Shown here: piece by piece, positions 1 to 10,240 of the stretch
Numbering within the stretch: the stretch's first letter is position 1
Layout: each line of letters begins with the position of its first letter
Assembly: GCA_017792345.1 (NCBI GenBank)
Contig: CP051228.1
Location: 1,674,001 to 1,738,000 of the forward strand
Source of the DNA: Mesoflavibacter sp.
Lineage (GTDB): Bacteria > Pseudomonadota > Alphaproteobacteria > UBA8366 > Aestuariispiraceae
Direction: 5' to 3'
DNA length: 64,000 nucleotides
The notes under the pieces: generated by a model
What the model was told of the DNA's origin: nothing
Database searches by the model: none
The model's input: only the letters and a program-made list of their open reading frames with translations
Translations under genes and position numbers: made by a program

Positions 1-1449
1 TTCGTGTTCCAGAAGCTGGGTCTTGGCGCGGGTCGGATCGGCGCCTTCCTTGTCGATCTTGTTGACCGCGACGATGATCGGCACTTCGGCCGCCTTGGCG
101 TGGTTGATCGCCTCAACCGTCTGCGGCTGGATCCCGTCATCGGCGGCAATGACCAGCACGACGATATCGGTCACCTGGGCGCCGCGCTGACGCATCGACG
201 TGAAGGCCGCGTGGCCGGGCGTGTCCAGGAAGGTGATCGTGTCGCCCGACGTCATCGTGACCTGATAGGCGCCGATATGCTGGGTGATCCCGCCGGCCTC
301 GCCCGCCGCGACGTCGGTCGCGCGCAACGCGTCCAACAGCGACGTCTTGCCGTGGTCGACATGGCCCATCACGGTAACGACCGGCGCGCGCGGCACGCCT
401 TCGCCTTCCGGCACTTCCGGCTTCACCAGAACGTCTTCGACATCGGCTTCCGACACGCGTTTCACGCGGTGGCCGAACTCCTCCACCACCAGTTCGGCGG
501 TATCGGCATCGATCGCCTGGTTGACGGCCGCCATGACGCCCATCTTCATCAGCGCCTTGATCACGTCCGGCGCCCGTTCGGCCATACGGTTGGCCAGATC
601 GCCGACAGTGATGGCTTCCGGAATGGTTACTTCGCGCACGACTTTCTCCCCGCGCGACAGACGTTCGCGGTTCTGTTGTTTTTCCCGCTCGCGCGCCCGG
701 CGCAAAGCGGCCATCGAACGGCCCCGGCTTTCGCCGTCATCGTCTTCCAGGGCCTGCGTAATGGTCAGCTTGCCCTGACGGCGGCGCGGTTCGCCCCGCA
801 GGCGCATGGTGCCCTTGTTCTTCTTGTCCTTGTCGGCAGCGGCCGGGTCGACCGGCGCTTCGACCTTGGCCTTGGCGCGCGCGGCGTCAGGCTTCTCGGA
901 CGGCGGCAGCGGAATTTCCTCGGCCGTCGCCGGGGTTTCGGCCTGGGCCGGCTCTTCCTTGGCTTCCGGGGCGCTGGTGGTTTCAGCGGTCTGCTGTTCC
1001 GCTTCCTCGGCCTCGCGGCGGGCCGCTTCTTCCTCGGCCTTGCGGCGGGCCTCTTCCTCTTCGGCCTTGCGGCGGCGCGCTTCCTCGGCGCGGCGCTCGG
1101 CCTCTTCGGCCTCGATCTTGCGGCGCTCTTCTTCCTTCGCGGCGCCTTCCAGCGCGCGCAGGCGGGCCTGGCGTTCGGTTTCGGACAGGCCGTCCAGCGG
1201 ATTTTCCGCGACCAGCTTGTTGCCTTCCTGGGCCGGACGGCGCGCGGCGCCGCCCTTGACGGCCTTCATGTCGCCGCCATCGGTCCGTTCGAAGGAACGC
1301 CGGCTCTTCGTCTCGACGATCACGGTCTTGGAACGGCCGTGACTGAAGCTCTGCCGCACCTGGCCGCTTTCGACCGTCTTGGACAGGCTCAGCTTGCCCG
1401 GTTTCCCGAGTGAAAGCTTGCCGCCGCTCTTAGAAGTTCCGTCGCTCAT
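1..1449 (-). CDS. infB: translation initiation factor IF-2 (partial, 3' part outside window)
   Basis: IF-2 is the GTPase that brings initiator tRNA to the 30S subunit. The first 483 codons are present and the rest runs off the left edge. The N-terminus has the IF2 N-terminal motif, then a long Glu/Arg/Ala-rich charged coiled region (about residues 100-160). The GTPase domain follows with GHVDHGKT (362-369), DTPGH (409-413) and NKID (463-466). The ATG overlaps the stop of the upstream ylxR-like gene by 4 bp (ATGA), which indicates translational coupling in the rimP-nusA-ylxR-infB operon. Confidence 0.97.
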   Translation of the reverse strand, partial: MSDGTSKSGGKLSLGKPGKLSLSKTVESGQVRQSFSHGRSKTVIVETKSRRSFERTDGGDMKAVKGGAARRPAQEGNKLVAENPLDGLSETERQARLRALEGAAKEEERRKIEAEEAERRAEEARRRKAEEEEARRKAEEEAARREAEEAEQQTAETTSAPEAKEEPAQAETPATAEEIPLPPSEKPDAARAKAKVEAPVDPAAADKDKKNKGTMRLRGEPRRRQGKLTITQALEDDDGESRGRSMAALRRAREREKQQNRERLSRGEKVVREVTIPEAITVGDLANRMAERAPDVIKALMKMGVMAAVNQAIDADTAELVVEEFGHRVKRVSEADVEDVLVKPEVPEGEGVPRAPVVTVMGHVDHGKTSLLDALRATDVAAGEAGGITQHIGAYQVTMTSGDTITFLDTPGHAAFTSMRQRGAQVTDIVVLVIAADDGIQPQTVEAINHAKAAEVPIIVAVNKIDKEGADPTRAKTQLLEHE

Positions 1450-2120
1450 CCATCGTCCTTTCCGACTGGCCGACCCATGCCGGCCGCCGTCTCTCTAAAA
1501 CCTGTCAACCGCGCGGCTTCCGTCAGGAAGCGGCGGCTCAGACCGCCCGGCGCCAGCGCCGCGTGCACGGCCATGTCCCGGCCGAACGCCTCGCCCAGCT
1601 CCGCGGCGTTCAGTACCGCGACCACCGGCACCGCACCGCCGGCCAGCGCGGCCAGCTTGGCCCGGCCGTCCTCGGCGCCGTCGGAGGCCTGCAGCAGGAC
1701 CGCCGCGCCGGGATCGCCCTTCAGGGCCGCGCGGGTCTTTTCAAACCCGCAGACCGACTCTCCGGCGCGTCGCGCCAGGGAAACGGTTTCGATACAGCGC
1801 CGCGCCAGCAAATCGGCCACTCGGTCGGCCAAATCCGGCGGCGCCGTCACCGCCGCCCGCGCCGCGCGGGCGAACAGCTTCCGATCCAGCGCCGTCTTAA
1901 TGCTTCGCGGATCGGCGCTCAACCACATTCCGCGTCCCGGCAGCTTTGCCGCCAAATCCGGGACAAGCACGCCGTCGGGACCAAGAACGAAGCGGATCAG
2001 CGCTTCCCGGGGTCGGCGCTCACCGGTGGCGAGACAGCGGCGGATCGGTTCGCGGCCCGCCGAAGCCGTCCCGTCGTCGGTCGCCAGCTCCGGCAGGTCC
2101 GGGTCTTCCGGTTCCGCCAT
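1446..2120 (-). CDS. YlxR/DUF448 RNA-binding protein with L7Ae-like C-terminal domain
   Basis: A 224-residue protein. The N-terminal YlxR/DUF448 domain (about 25-100) carries the family landmarks [19 protein letters not shown] and LPGRGMW. The C-terminal part (about 105-205) resembles the L7Ae-type RNA-binding fold ([14 protein letters not shown]). Such fused proteins occupy this position between nusA and infB in Alphaproteobacteria. The role is probably RNA binding in transcription or translation. The gene lies 38 bp after nusA and overlaps infB by 4 bp. The family assignment is firm; the exact function is not known. Confidence 0.9.
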   Translation of the reverse strand: MAEPEDPDLPELATDDGTASAGREPIRRCLATGERRPREALIRFVLGPDGVLVPDLAAKLPGRGMWLSADPRSIKTALDRKLFARAARAAVTAPPDLADRVADLLARRCIETVSLARRAGESVCGFEKTRAALKGDPGAAVLLQASDGAEDGRAKLAALAGGAVPVVAVLNAAELGEAFGRDMAVHAALAPGGLSRRFLTEAARLTGFRETAAGMGRPVGKDDG

Positions 2121-2158
2121 CGCGTCCTACCCCGCCCGTCCTGTTAAGGCCGTTCCGT

Positions 2159-3757
2159 TCAGGCCGTCTCGCCTTCCTCCTCGGAGGCTTCCTCGTCCGC
2201 CGCCAACATGGCGTCCAATTCTTCCTGGGTGATCCAGCCTGCGGCGACGCGGGCGTTCATGACCATCAGGGTCGCGCCTTCCTCGCTCAGATCTTCGCCG
2301 CGCAGAATGCCGTCCGCCGGATCGGTCAGCTCGTCGGCCGCCAGGCCGGCGAAATCCTCAACCGTGCAGATTTCATTCTCGCCCAGCTTGATCAGCAGCT
2401 TGTTGGAGAAGCCGGTGAACTCGGCCAGCGCATCCTCGACGCCCAGTTCCTTCCGCTTTTCCTCCAGCAGCCGGTTCTGTTCGTCCAGGTGGCTGTTGGC
2501 GCGCTCGGACAGGGCCTCGGCCACGTCCTCGTCAAAGCCTTCGATCGCCGCCAGTTCGTCGGTCGGGACATAGGCGACTTCCTCAACCGAGGTGAAGCCT
2601 TCCGTCACCAGAAGCTGGGCGATCATGTCGTCGACATCCAGCGCTTCCATGAACAGTTCGGAGCGTTCGGCGAATTCGCGCTGACGCTTCTCCGATTCCT
2701 GTTCCTCGGTCATGATGTCGATGTTCCAGCCGGTCAGCATCGACGCCAGGCGCACATTCTGACCGCGGCGGCCGATGGCCAGCGACAGCTGTTCGTCCGG
2801 CACCACGACTTCGATCGTGTTGGTGTCGGGGTCCATGACGACCTTGGTCACCTCGGCCGGGGCCAGGGCGTTCACCACGAAGGCCGCATCCTCATCGCGC
2901 CAAGAGATGATGTCGATCTTCTCGCCCTGCAGTTCGGCGACGACGGCTTGGACGCGGCTGCCGCGCATACCGACGCAGGCGCCGACCGGATCGATCGACC
3001 CGTCATTGGACAGGACGGCGATCTTGGCGCGGCTGCCCGGGTCGCGGGCGACCTTCTTGATTTCGATGATGCCGTCATAGATTTCCGGCACTTCCTGAGC
3101 GAACAGCATGGCCATGAATTCCGGCCGGGTGCGCGACAGGAAGATCTGCGGACCCTTCGGCTCGCGGCGCACGTCGTAGATGAAGGCGCGCACGCGGTCG
3201 CCGCGCTTGAAATGTTCGCGCGGGATGATCTCGTCGCGGCGCAGCACCGCTTCGGCACGACCCAGATCGACCGTGACGTTGCCGTATTCGACGCGTTTCA
3301 CAAGGCCGTTCACGATCTCGCCGGCGCGGTCCTTGTACTCTTCGTACTGACGCTCGCGCTCGGCTTCGCGGACCTTCTGGACGATGACCTGCTTGGCGGT
3401 CTGGGCAGCGATACGGCCGAAATCGATCGGCGGCAGGCGGTCGACCAGGAAGTCGCCGACGACGGCATCCGGCTTCTTGCGGCGCGCGCGTTCCACGGTG
3501 ACCTGCTTGACCTCGTCTTCCAGGGCGTCGGGCTCGACGACCTCGATATAGCGGGCCAGGACGATCTCACCGGTCTTGCGGTCGATGGCCGCCCGGATGT
3601 CGTGCTCCATGCCGTATTTGGAACGGCCGGCCTTCTGAATGGCCTGTTCCATCGCCTCCAGCACGAGCTCGCGCTCGATCCCCTTTTCGCGCGCCACGGC
3701 GTCGGCCACGGCGAGCATGTCGGTGCGGGTGATCGTGATGCCTTCCATCGTATTCAC
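2159..3757 (-). CDS. nusA: transcription termination/antitermination factor NusA
   Basis: NusA binds RNA polymerase and nascent RNA to control pausing, termination and antitermination. The 532 residues show the N-terminal polymerase-binding domain, an S1 domain (about 130-200), two KH domains (for example IDPVGACVGMRGSRVQAV and LAIGRRGQNVRLAS), then helix-hairpin-helix/acidic repeats and a very acidic tail (DEEASEEEGETA). The length suits alphaproteobacterial NusA. The ATG at residue 4 is an alternative start. It is the second gene of the rimP-nusA-ylxR-infB operon, 48 bp after rimP. Confidence 0.98.
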   Translation of the reverse strand: MNTMEGITITRTDMLAVADAVAREKGIERELVLEAMEQAIQKAGRSKYGMEHDIRAAIDRKTGEIVLARYIEVVEPDALEDEVKQVTVERARRKKPDAVVGDFLVDRLPPIDFGRIAAQTAKQVIVQKVREAERERQYEEYKDRAGEIVNGLVKRVEYGNVTVDLGRAEAVLRRDEIIPREHFKRGDRVRAFIYDVRREPKGPQIFLSRTRPEFMAMLFAQEVPEIYDGIIEIKKVARDPGSRAKIAVLSNDGSIDPVGACVGMRGSRVQAVVAELQGEKIDIISWRDEDAAFVVNALAPAEVTKVVMDPDTNTIEVVVPDEQLSLAIGRRGQNVRLASMLTGWNIDIMTEEQESEKRQREFAERSELFMEALDVDDMIAQLLVTEGFTSVEEVAYVPTDELAAIEGFDEDVAEALSERANSHLDEQNRLLEEKRKELGVEDALAEFTGFSNKLLIKLGENEICTVEDFAGLAADELTDPADGILRGEDLSEEGATLMVMNARVAAGWITQEELDAMLAADEEASEEEGETA

Positions 3758-3805
3758 GTCCTTATGACTATCAGTCCGTCAAAATTCGTTGCGGCGGGCG
3801 CGGGT

Positions 3806-4327
3806 TCAGACCGCGGACCCCTCCGCCGTTCCTTCCTGGCCGTCGGCGGCGGCGCGGCTCGCCTCGATCAACGCGTCGGTCAGGACCAGTTTCGCATCCC
3901 GGATCGCTTCGAACGGGATCTGGAATTCCGCGGTATCGGTTTCGATCGTGACCGCGTTGCCGTCGATGCCGCCCAGGATGCCCCGGAAGCGGCGGCGACC
4001 GTCCATGATCTGGTCCAGTTCGATCTTTACTTCAAACCCGGCGAAGCGCTCAAAATCGCGCGGACGGGTCAGCGGCCGGTCGATACCGGGGGAGCTGACT
4101 TCCAGCGCATAGGCGCGGTCAATCGGGTCTTCCACGTCCAGAATGGCCGAGACGGCGCGGCTGATATCGGCGCAATCTTCGACCGTGATCGGCGTTTCGT
4201 CCAGACGGTCGGCCATGATCTGCAGGGTGACGCGCTGCGAGCCTGACAAGCGAATGCGGACCACCCCGAAACCCATATCTTCCAGGGCAGGTGAAATCAT
4301 GTCCGCGATACGCTTTTCGAGCGTCAT
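3806..4327 (-). CDS. rimP: ribosome maturation factor RimP
   Basis: RimP assists 30S subunit maturation. At 173 residues it has the family length and the hallmark LEVSSPGIDRPLT at 75-87, followed by the C-terminal SH3-like part. It is the first gene of the operon with nusA, ylxR and infB. Its start codon lies only about 20 bases downstream of an intrinsic-terminator-like hairpin (4347-4372). That spacing leaves little room for a separate promoter after the hairpin and suggests readthrough or attenuation control. Confidence 0.96.
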   Translation of the reverse strand: MTLEKRIADMISPALEDMGFGVVRIRLSGSQRVTLQIMADRLDETPITVEDCADISRAVSAILDVEDPIDRAYALEVSSPGIDRPLTRPRDFERFAGFEVKIELDQIMDGRRRFRGILGGIDGNAVTIETDTAEFQIPFEAIRDAKLVLTDALIEASRAAADGQEGTAEGSAV

Positions 4328-4346
4328 TCAGTCGTCCGTTGCCAAC

Positions 4347-4372
4347 AAAAAAGGGCGGGCCGCAGCCCACCC
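4347..4372 (-). terminator. intrinsic terminator or attenuator between trmB and rimP
   Basis: On the minus strand an 8-bp GC stem (GGGTGGGC with GCCCGCCC, one G-U pair) encloses a TGCG loop and is followed by six T. It lies 91 bp after the trmB stop and about 20 bases before the rimP start. It can end trmB transcription, but because of its position it may also attenuate the nusA operon. Confidence 0.75.
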
Positions 4373-4463
4373 CCATCCATCGCTCCCATAGGATGAGGCG
4401 ATACAATGAAAGTTACTGGGCGCTACATACGCCAAACGGCCCGGCAATTCAAGACCCGGTCCG

Positions 4464-5153
4464 TCAGACCCGCCGGAAACGCAGATAGGAGGGTCGGCCG
4501 GCCAAAGCCTTCGTCTCATAGCGCGTCGGGATATGATCGTCCCAGCGGTCGCGCCAATCCTTCGGACCTTCCGCCAGCCATTCGAACGCGGTGCTGCGGC
4601 CGACATGATACAGCATCCAGTCGAGATAGTCAGGATGATCGGTGGCACAGCGCAATTCGGCGCCGGGACGCAACAGCCGGGCAAGGCGGGGCAGATTGTC
4701 CGGACCGACAAACCGGCGCGGGCGATGCCGCTTCTTGGGCCAGGGGTCGGGGAACAGGACATAGGCGCGGCCCAGGCAGGCATCCGGCAGGGCATCCAGC
4801 AGCAGCCGCGCATCATCTGCGAGGATCTTTACATTGCGCAGGCCCGCCGCATCGGCATCGCGCACCATCTTGGCAACGCCGTTGATGAACGGCTCGCAGC
4901 CCAGAAAACCGATATCCGCGTGATTGCCGGCCTGGCCGACCAGATGTTCGCCCGAACCGAACCCGACCTCCAACCAAAGATCGCGGATTTCAACGTCGAA
5001 CAAATCCGACGGATCGGCGGGCAGGGCATCGGGGTCAACCGACAGGCCGGGCAGTTTATCGTCCAGGATCCGCTGTTGCGTCGGATTGAGCGAACGGCCC
5101 CTGCGGCGGCCGAAAAACTTCGGACGGCTGGCATCCGACCATTCGTGGCTCAT
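4464..5153 (-). CDS. trmB: tRNA (guanine-N7-)-methyltransferase
   Basis: TrmB makes m7G46 in tRNA using S-adenosylmethionine. The 229-residue protein has the SAM-binding motif LEVGFGSGEH (61-70) and the family-specific FPDPWPKKRH (134-143), followed by the C-terminal DHPDYLDWM and IPTRYETKAL motifs. It lies 73 bp downstream of metK on the same strand, so the SAM synthase and a SAM consumer are neighbours. A terminator-like hairpin follows. Confidence 0.96.
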   Translation of the reverse strand: MSHEWSDASRPKFFGRRRGRSLNPTQQRILDDKLPGLSVDPDALPADPSDLFDVEIRDLWLEVGFGSGEHLVGQAGNHADIGFLGCEPFINGVAKMVRDADAAGLRNVKILADDARLLLDALPDACLGRAYVLFPDPWPKKRHRPRRFVGPDNLPRLARLLRPGAELRCATDHPDYLDWMLYHVGRSTAFEWLAEGPKDWRDRWDDHIPTRYETKALAGRPSYLRFRRV

Positions 5154-5165
5154 GTCCGGCGCGGA

Positions 5166-5221
5166 CCGGCCCGGAATTCCGGGGCCGGCCTCCCTTGCTA
5201 TCAGACCCTGCTATCAGGCCC
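5166..5221. repeat. intergenic palindrome plus 13-bp tandem duplication
   Basis: Between metK and trmB a near-perfect GC palindrome centred on AATT (5166-5188) is followed by two adjacent 13-bp copies, TGCTATCAGACCC (5196-5208) and TGCTATCAGGCCC (5209-5221). No T-run follows on either strand, so this is not a standard intrinsic terminator. Confidence 0.6.
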
Positions 5222-5226
5222 TAAAA

Positions 5227-6411
<1,185 letters not shown>

Positions 6412-6450
6412 ACTGGTAGTCCCCCCTAGGGTCAGTCTCATTGGTTGGCA

Positions 6451-6479
6451 GATCAGCACCGCGGGCATTTGGGCTGATC
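6451..6479 (-). promoter_or_regulatory. hairpin in the metK leader, possible cis-regulator
   Basis: Within the metK 5' leader a 7-bp stem (GATCAGC with GCTGATC) encloses a 15-nt loop containing GCCC. The G-rich ribosome-binding site lies about 24 nt downstream, so the C-rich loop could in principle pair with it. I do not recognise the conserved core of SAM-II or SAM/SAH riboswitches, so this is only a candidate. Confidence 0.35.
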
Positions 6480-6506
6480 CGCGCCGCGGGCGCAAGGGCG
6501 GGCGGT

Positions 6507-6535
6507 TAGTTACGGGGGTTTTTCCACTACGTCAA
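6507..6535 (-). promoter_or_regulatory. metK promoter (-35 TTGACG, -10 TAACTA, 17-bp spacer)
   Basis: On the minus strand TTGACG (6530-6535) and TAACTA (6507-6512) are separated by exactly 17 bp, as expected for the housekeeping sigma factor. Transcription would begin near 6500, about 88 nt before the metK ATG. The -35 element lies in the last codons of the upstream XRE-family gene. Confidence 0.65.
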
Positions 6536-6982
6536 TACTAGGCCGTCCGGCGATCGGGACGGGCGCGCCGCGCGCGCCATCGCGCGGCACAGCTCCACCA
6601 TACAGGCGCGCATTTTGGGGTCTTCAATCCGGTAATAGGCGCGGATCAGATCGGCACTCTCGCGGCGATGCTGCGGCGGCGGATCGATCGGCGCCGATCT
6701 GTCCGCAGGAACCGGCCTTTCCGGGCCCAATCCTGCGAAGAAATAGCCGATCGGTACGTCCAGACGGCGCGACAGATCATAAAGCCGGCCCGCGCCGATC
6801 CGGTTCGCACCCCGTTCATACTTCTGAATCTGTTGAAAGGTCAGGCCGATCGACGCGGCAAGCTTCTCCTGACTGAGACCCAACAGCATGCGCCGTTGGC
6901 GCAGTCTTTCTCCGACTTGAACGTCGACGGCATTGCGCCGCGCGGCGTGACCGCCGCCATCCTGCTTATCCCCTGTGGTCAT
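6527..6982 (-). CDS. XRE-family helix-turn-helix regulator
   Basis: A 151-residue protein with a HTH_3 domain at about 20-75 ([36 protein letters not shown]) and a C-terminal helical extension. This resembles the small XRE regulators often found between lnt and metK in Rhodospirillales. I set the start at the ATG giving MTTGDKQ; the open frame continues upstream to a TTG at 7069. Target genes are unknown; the adjacent metK is an obvious candidate. Confidence 0.85.
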   Translation of the reverse strand: MTTGDKQDGGGHAARRNAVDVQVGERLRQRRMLLGLSQEKLAASIGLTFQQIQKYERGANRIGAGRLYDLSRRLDVPIGYFFAGLGPERPVPADRSAPIDPPPQHRRESADLIRAYYRIEDPKMRACMVELCRAMARAARPSRSPDGLVLT

Positions 6983-7141
6983 GGCCGTTCGCTCTTCCGC
7001 TTCGGCCGGGTTGCAGGCCCGGACCGACCTCCCCATAACCATGCCGCGAAAAGGACGCGGCGACGGCAACGCGAAACGCTTTCTGCGTGCGTTCCGTCAT
7101 AGGTACCGTCCGTCGGTCAGATGGTCAACAATTCCGGTCTG

Positions 7142-8734
7142 TCAGACCTTGATGCGCCGCGCAAAGAGACCGCTGATAACGAGCAGGCCCAGCATAACCA
7201 AGGGTAGAGTCATGCCCTGTTGCGCGAAAACAGTTGCGGGCAGAGGCGGCGGCAGGCGCAAATCCAAAACCCCACGCGTTTCTAGGGAAATGCGGCCGAT
7301 TTCGCGCCCATACCCGTCGAAGGCGATGGAAATCCCGGTATTGGCGGGCCGAACCAGGGGCAGTCCTTCTTCCACCGCCCGCATCCGGGCATGCTGCAGA
7401 TGCTGATACGGTCCCGCCGTCCGGCCGTACCAGGCATCGTTGGTGGCGTTCAGCAGCCAGGCGGGGCGGTCGGCGGGATCGGTCACCGCGGCGGGGAAAA
7501 TCACCTCGTAGCAGATCAACGCCGAAAACGACGGCAGGCCGGGCAGATGGATCGTGCGGGGGCCGGGTCCGGCGGAATAGTCGATCTCACCAACCGCCAC
7601 TTTGCCAAACGGCATGTATTTCGCCAGCGGCACATATTCGCCGAACGGGACCAAATGCGCCTTGTCATAGCGCGCGCGCACCACCGACCGTCCGTCGATC
7701 GCCACGACGGAGTTGAACAAGGCCTTTTCCGGCCGCAGCGTGCGACGCGGCGCGCCGGTGATGAGATAGCCATTATCCGGCACGGCATAGCGCGCCATTG
7801 CGCCGCGATAATCATCGCTGTCTTCCACCAGAAACGCGGCGGCGGTTTCCGGCCACAGGACCGTGCCGATCCAATCCGGCCGGTTTTCCGCGCTATCCAG
7901 CAGATGGATTTGCAGATTGCGTTCGCGCAAAGTGTGCCGCCACTTTTCCCGCTGCGGCACATTGGCCTGAACCATGCGCAAACCCGGAAGGGTCGGGTCG
8001 GCCTGCTGAACTGCCAAATCCGGCGCATCGGCCAGCCGGGCGGCGCCACCGGCATAGGTCAGAAACGGGATTGCCAGCGCGACGGCCAGGGCAGCCGCGG
8101 CCTTGCGCCCGCCATTCGCGGCGAGCGCCGGCAGCGCCCCGGACAACAGCACCAGCAGGCCAATGCCATACACCCCGAACAGCGCGGCGGACTGGCTCAG
8201 CGCCTCCGTACCCGACCACAGATAGCCGAAGACATTCCAGGGAAAGCCGGTCAGCAGGAAACCGCGCGCGATATCCGCCCCGGCCAGTGCCGCGACGGTC
8301 AGCAACACCCGCGCGACCCGGCGCTGAGGCCCCGGCCCCAGCAGGATATGCGGGATCAAAAGTGCAAGACCGCCATAGACCGCCAGGGCGCCGGGCAGAC
8401 CGATCAGCGCGAAGGGGATCATCCAGGCGAGGCTGGCGGAGAAAACCAGCAGCGCGTTGGAAATCCAGTACCAGCCGACGGCAAAATAGCCGAACAAGAA
8501 CCACCAGCCGGTCCCGAAAGCCTGCTTCCGGGACTGCGCGCCTTCCAGCAGCCAAATCAGCATCGGCAAGGTCAGAAAGGCGACGGGCCAGGCGTCGACC
8601 GGTGGCAGCCCCAATACGGTGGCGGCACCGAGACCGAACAGCAGACCGCGCCGCCGCCAGGGACCCAGCGCGCCGAGCCGCCCCGGAAGGCCGGTCACGA
8701 AGGCGACACCTCCGTTGGACGGGCGGTCGGTCAT
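7142..8734 (-). CDS. lnt: apolipoprotein N-acyltransferase
   Basis: Lnt adds the third acyl chain to lipoproteins in the inner membrane. The 530 residues have several N-terminal membrane segments (about 30-225), then a nitrilase-like periplasmic domain with the catalytic triad E296 (LWPETAAAF), K358 (YDKAHLVPFGEY) and C408 (SALICYEVIF), and a final membrane helix (about 500-525). It follows corC by 39 bp in the miaB-phoH-ybeY-corC-lnt series, the usual gene order. Confidence 0.97.
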   Translation of the reverse strand: MTDRPSNGGVAFVTGLPGRLGALGPWRRRGLLFGLGAATVLGLPPVDAWPVAFLTLPMLIWLLEGAQSRKQAFGTGWWFLFGYFAVGWYWISNALLVFSASLAWMIPFALIGLPGALAVYGGLALLIPHILLGPGPQRRVARVLLTVAALAGADIARGFLLTGFPWNVFGYLWSGTEALSQSAALFGVYGIGLLVLLSGALPALAANGGRKAAAALAVALAIPFLTYAGGAARLADAPDLAVQQADPTLPGLRMVQANVPQREKWRHTLRERNLQIHLLDSAENRPDWIGTVLWPETAAAFLVEDSDDYRGAMARYAVPDNGYLITGAPRRTLRPEKALFNSVVAIDGRSVVRARYDKAHLVPFGEYVPLAKYMPFGKVAVGEIDYSAGPGPRTIHLPGLPSFSALICYEVIFPAAVTDPADRPAWLLNATNDAWYGRTAGPYQHLQHARMRAVEEGLPLVRPANTGISIAFDGYGREIGRISLETRGVLDLRLPPPLPATVFAQQGMTLPLVMLGLLVISGLFARRIKV

Positions 8735-8773
8735 TCTTGGGCTTCCTTCCAGGAAAGGCGCCGGCGGCGCGTG

Positions 8774-9730
8774 TTATTCCGCTGCCTTGGCGGGGCTGGG
8801 CGGGATCGGATCGTTGATCGCGCCGGGCGGGCGGTACCGCAGCCGGATGCGCTTGATCCGGCGCGGATCGGCCTCCAGCACCTCGAATTCCAGCCCGGAC
8901 GCTTCATGCGGGATCAACTCGCCGCGGATCGGCACACGCCCGGCCAGGGTGAAGACCAGCCCACCGATCGTGTCGATATCCTCTTCGCGCTCCTCTTCGG
9001 TCAGGACCGGACCGATCCGATCCTCCAGATCCTCGATATCCAGGCGCGCGTCCGCGATCCAGGTGCCGTCGGGTTTGCGTTCGATCTTCGGACCCCGGTC
9101 GACATCATGCTCGTCTTCGATCTCGCCGACGATCTCCTCAACCAGATCCTCGATCGTGACCAGCCCGTCGATGCCGCCATATTCGTCGACGACCAGCGCC
9201 ATATGCAGACGGTTCATGCGCATCTGCAGCAGCAGGTCCAGCACCCGCATGGACGGCGCCACGAACAGAACCTTGCGCATGACCTTGCGGATCGAGAAAT
9301 TCTCACGCGGTTCCGTGGTCGCGGCCAGCACATCCTTGATGTGAACCATGCCCAGGACATCGTCCAAGCTCTCGCGGTGCACCGGATAGCGTGAATGCGG
9401 CTGACGCGACATAATCGCGACCAGGTCGTCCAGATTGGTGTCGACGGGCACGGACACGATGTCGGCGCGCGGCACCATGACGTCATAGGCCGTTTCTTCG
9501 CCGACATTCAGGATGTTGTCGATCAGCGCCCGCTCGTCCGGGTCGATCGGGGTTTCGCGGTCGTCGTGCTGCTCCAGCAGTTCTTCGAAACTGTCGCGAA
9601 GCTGCGAGTCACCGTTTCGGCCGAGCAGCGCGCGCAAAAATCCGCGCAGGCCGCCCGGCTTCCTAGAACTCGGCTCCCCCGTTGCAGGGTCCGCCGAGCC
9701 GGTGTCGCTCGTCGTAATCTGGTCCGCCAT
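8774..9730 (-). CDS. CorC/HlyC-type CBS-domain protein
   Basis: The 318 residues contain a pair of CBS domains (about 78-205, with VMVPRADIVSVP and YGGIDGLVTIEDLVEEIVGEI) and a C-terminal transporter-associated CorC_HlyC domain. There is no membrane segment. Family members are linked to divalent-cation efflux (CorC) or act with membrane partners. It sits between ybeY and lnt, its conserved position in many Gram-negative bacteria. Confidence 0.92.
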   Translation of the reverse strand: MADQITTSDTGSADPATGEPSSRKPGGLRGFLRALLGRNGDSQLRDSFEELLEQHDDRETPIDPDERALIDNILNVGEETAYDVMVPRADIVSVPVDTNLDDLVAIMSRQPHSRYPVHRESLDDVLGMVHIKDVLAATTEPRENFSIRKVMRKVLFVAPSMRVLDLLLQMRMNRLHMALVVDEYGGIDGLVTIEDLVEEIVGEIEDEHDVDRGPKIERKPDGTWIADARLDIEDLEDRIGPVLTEEEREEDIDTIGGLVFTLAGRVPIRGELIPHEASGLEFEVLEADPRRIKRIRLRYRPPGAINDPIPPSPAKAAE

Positions 9731-9751
9731 GATCCTCTCGAAAACTCGCCT

Positions 9752-10240
9752 CTAAACCGCTTCCGGCTTCTCAAGATAGGGATTCTCGATCCCCATTTCC
9801 GCCAAAATTTCAACTTCCAGCGCTTCCATCTCTTCGGCCTCGTCCATTTCGATATGGTCGTAGCCCAGCAGATGCAGAACGCCATGCACCGTCAGATGCG
9901 TCAGATGATCGTCAAAACTCTTATCCGATTCCAGCGCCTCGCGCGCGCAGGTCTCGCGCGCCAGCACCACATCCCCCAGGATCAACGGCTGACCCGGCAT
10001 CGGGTCGTCGCCGGCCTCAAAGGACAGGACATTGGTCGGTTTGTCCTGTCCGCGGTAGTCCCGGTTCAACTCGTGCACCGTCGCGTCGTCGGCCAGCGCG
10101 ACCGACAGTTCCAGCGGCCCCTCCGGACCTGCCGCGCCCAAGGCCGCCAAGGCCGCGCGCCGCACCGTCTCTTCGTCCGGACCGGTCCAGTCGCCCTGGA
10201 GGACCGAAATCGCGATGTCCCAGGATTCCGGGTCGCTCAT
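9752..10240 (-). CDS. ybeY: endoribonuclease YbeY, rRNA maturation
   Basis: YbeY is a metal-dependent endoribonuclease involved in 16S rRNA 3' processing and ribosome quality control. The 162-residue protein has the diagnostic zinc motif HGVLHLLGYDH, with H119, H123 and H129 as ligands, and the family motif LNRDYRGQDKPTNVLSF. Its ATG overlaps the phoH stop by 4 bp. Confidence 0.97.
   Translation of the reverse strand: MSDPESWDIAISVLQGDWTGPDEETVRRAALAALGAAGPEGPLELSVALADDATVHELNRDYRGQDKPTNVLSFEAGDDPMPGQPLILGDVVLARETCAREALESDKSFDDHLTHLTVHGVLHLLGYDHIEMDEAEEMEALEVEILAEMGIENPYLEKPEAV

Noticed and set aside
1946-4246. 766-codon open frame on the plus strand opposite ylxR-nusA-rimP
   Set aside because: It spans three well-defined genes on the other strand and has shadow-type composition.
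4119-4406. Possible leader peptide (TTG start) across the rimP terminator
   Set aside because: It runs mostly out of frame inside rimP and lacks a ribosome-binding site; the hairpin alone explains the region.
5166-5188. metK intrinsic terminator
   Set aside because: The palindrome is strong but not followed by a T-run on the minus strand.
6451-6500. SAM-II or SAM/SAH riboswitch before metK
   Set aside because: The hairpin position fits, but the conserved core bases I remember are missing, so I kept it only as an unclassified leader structure.
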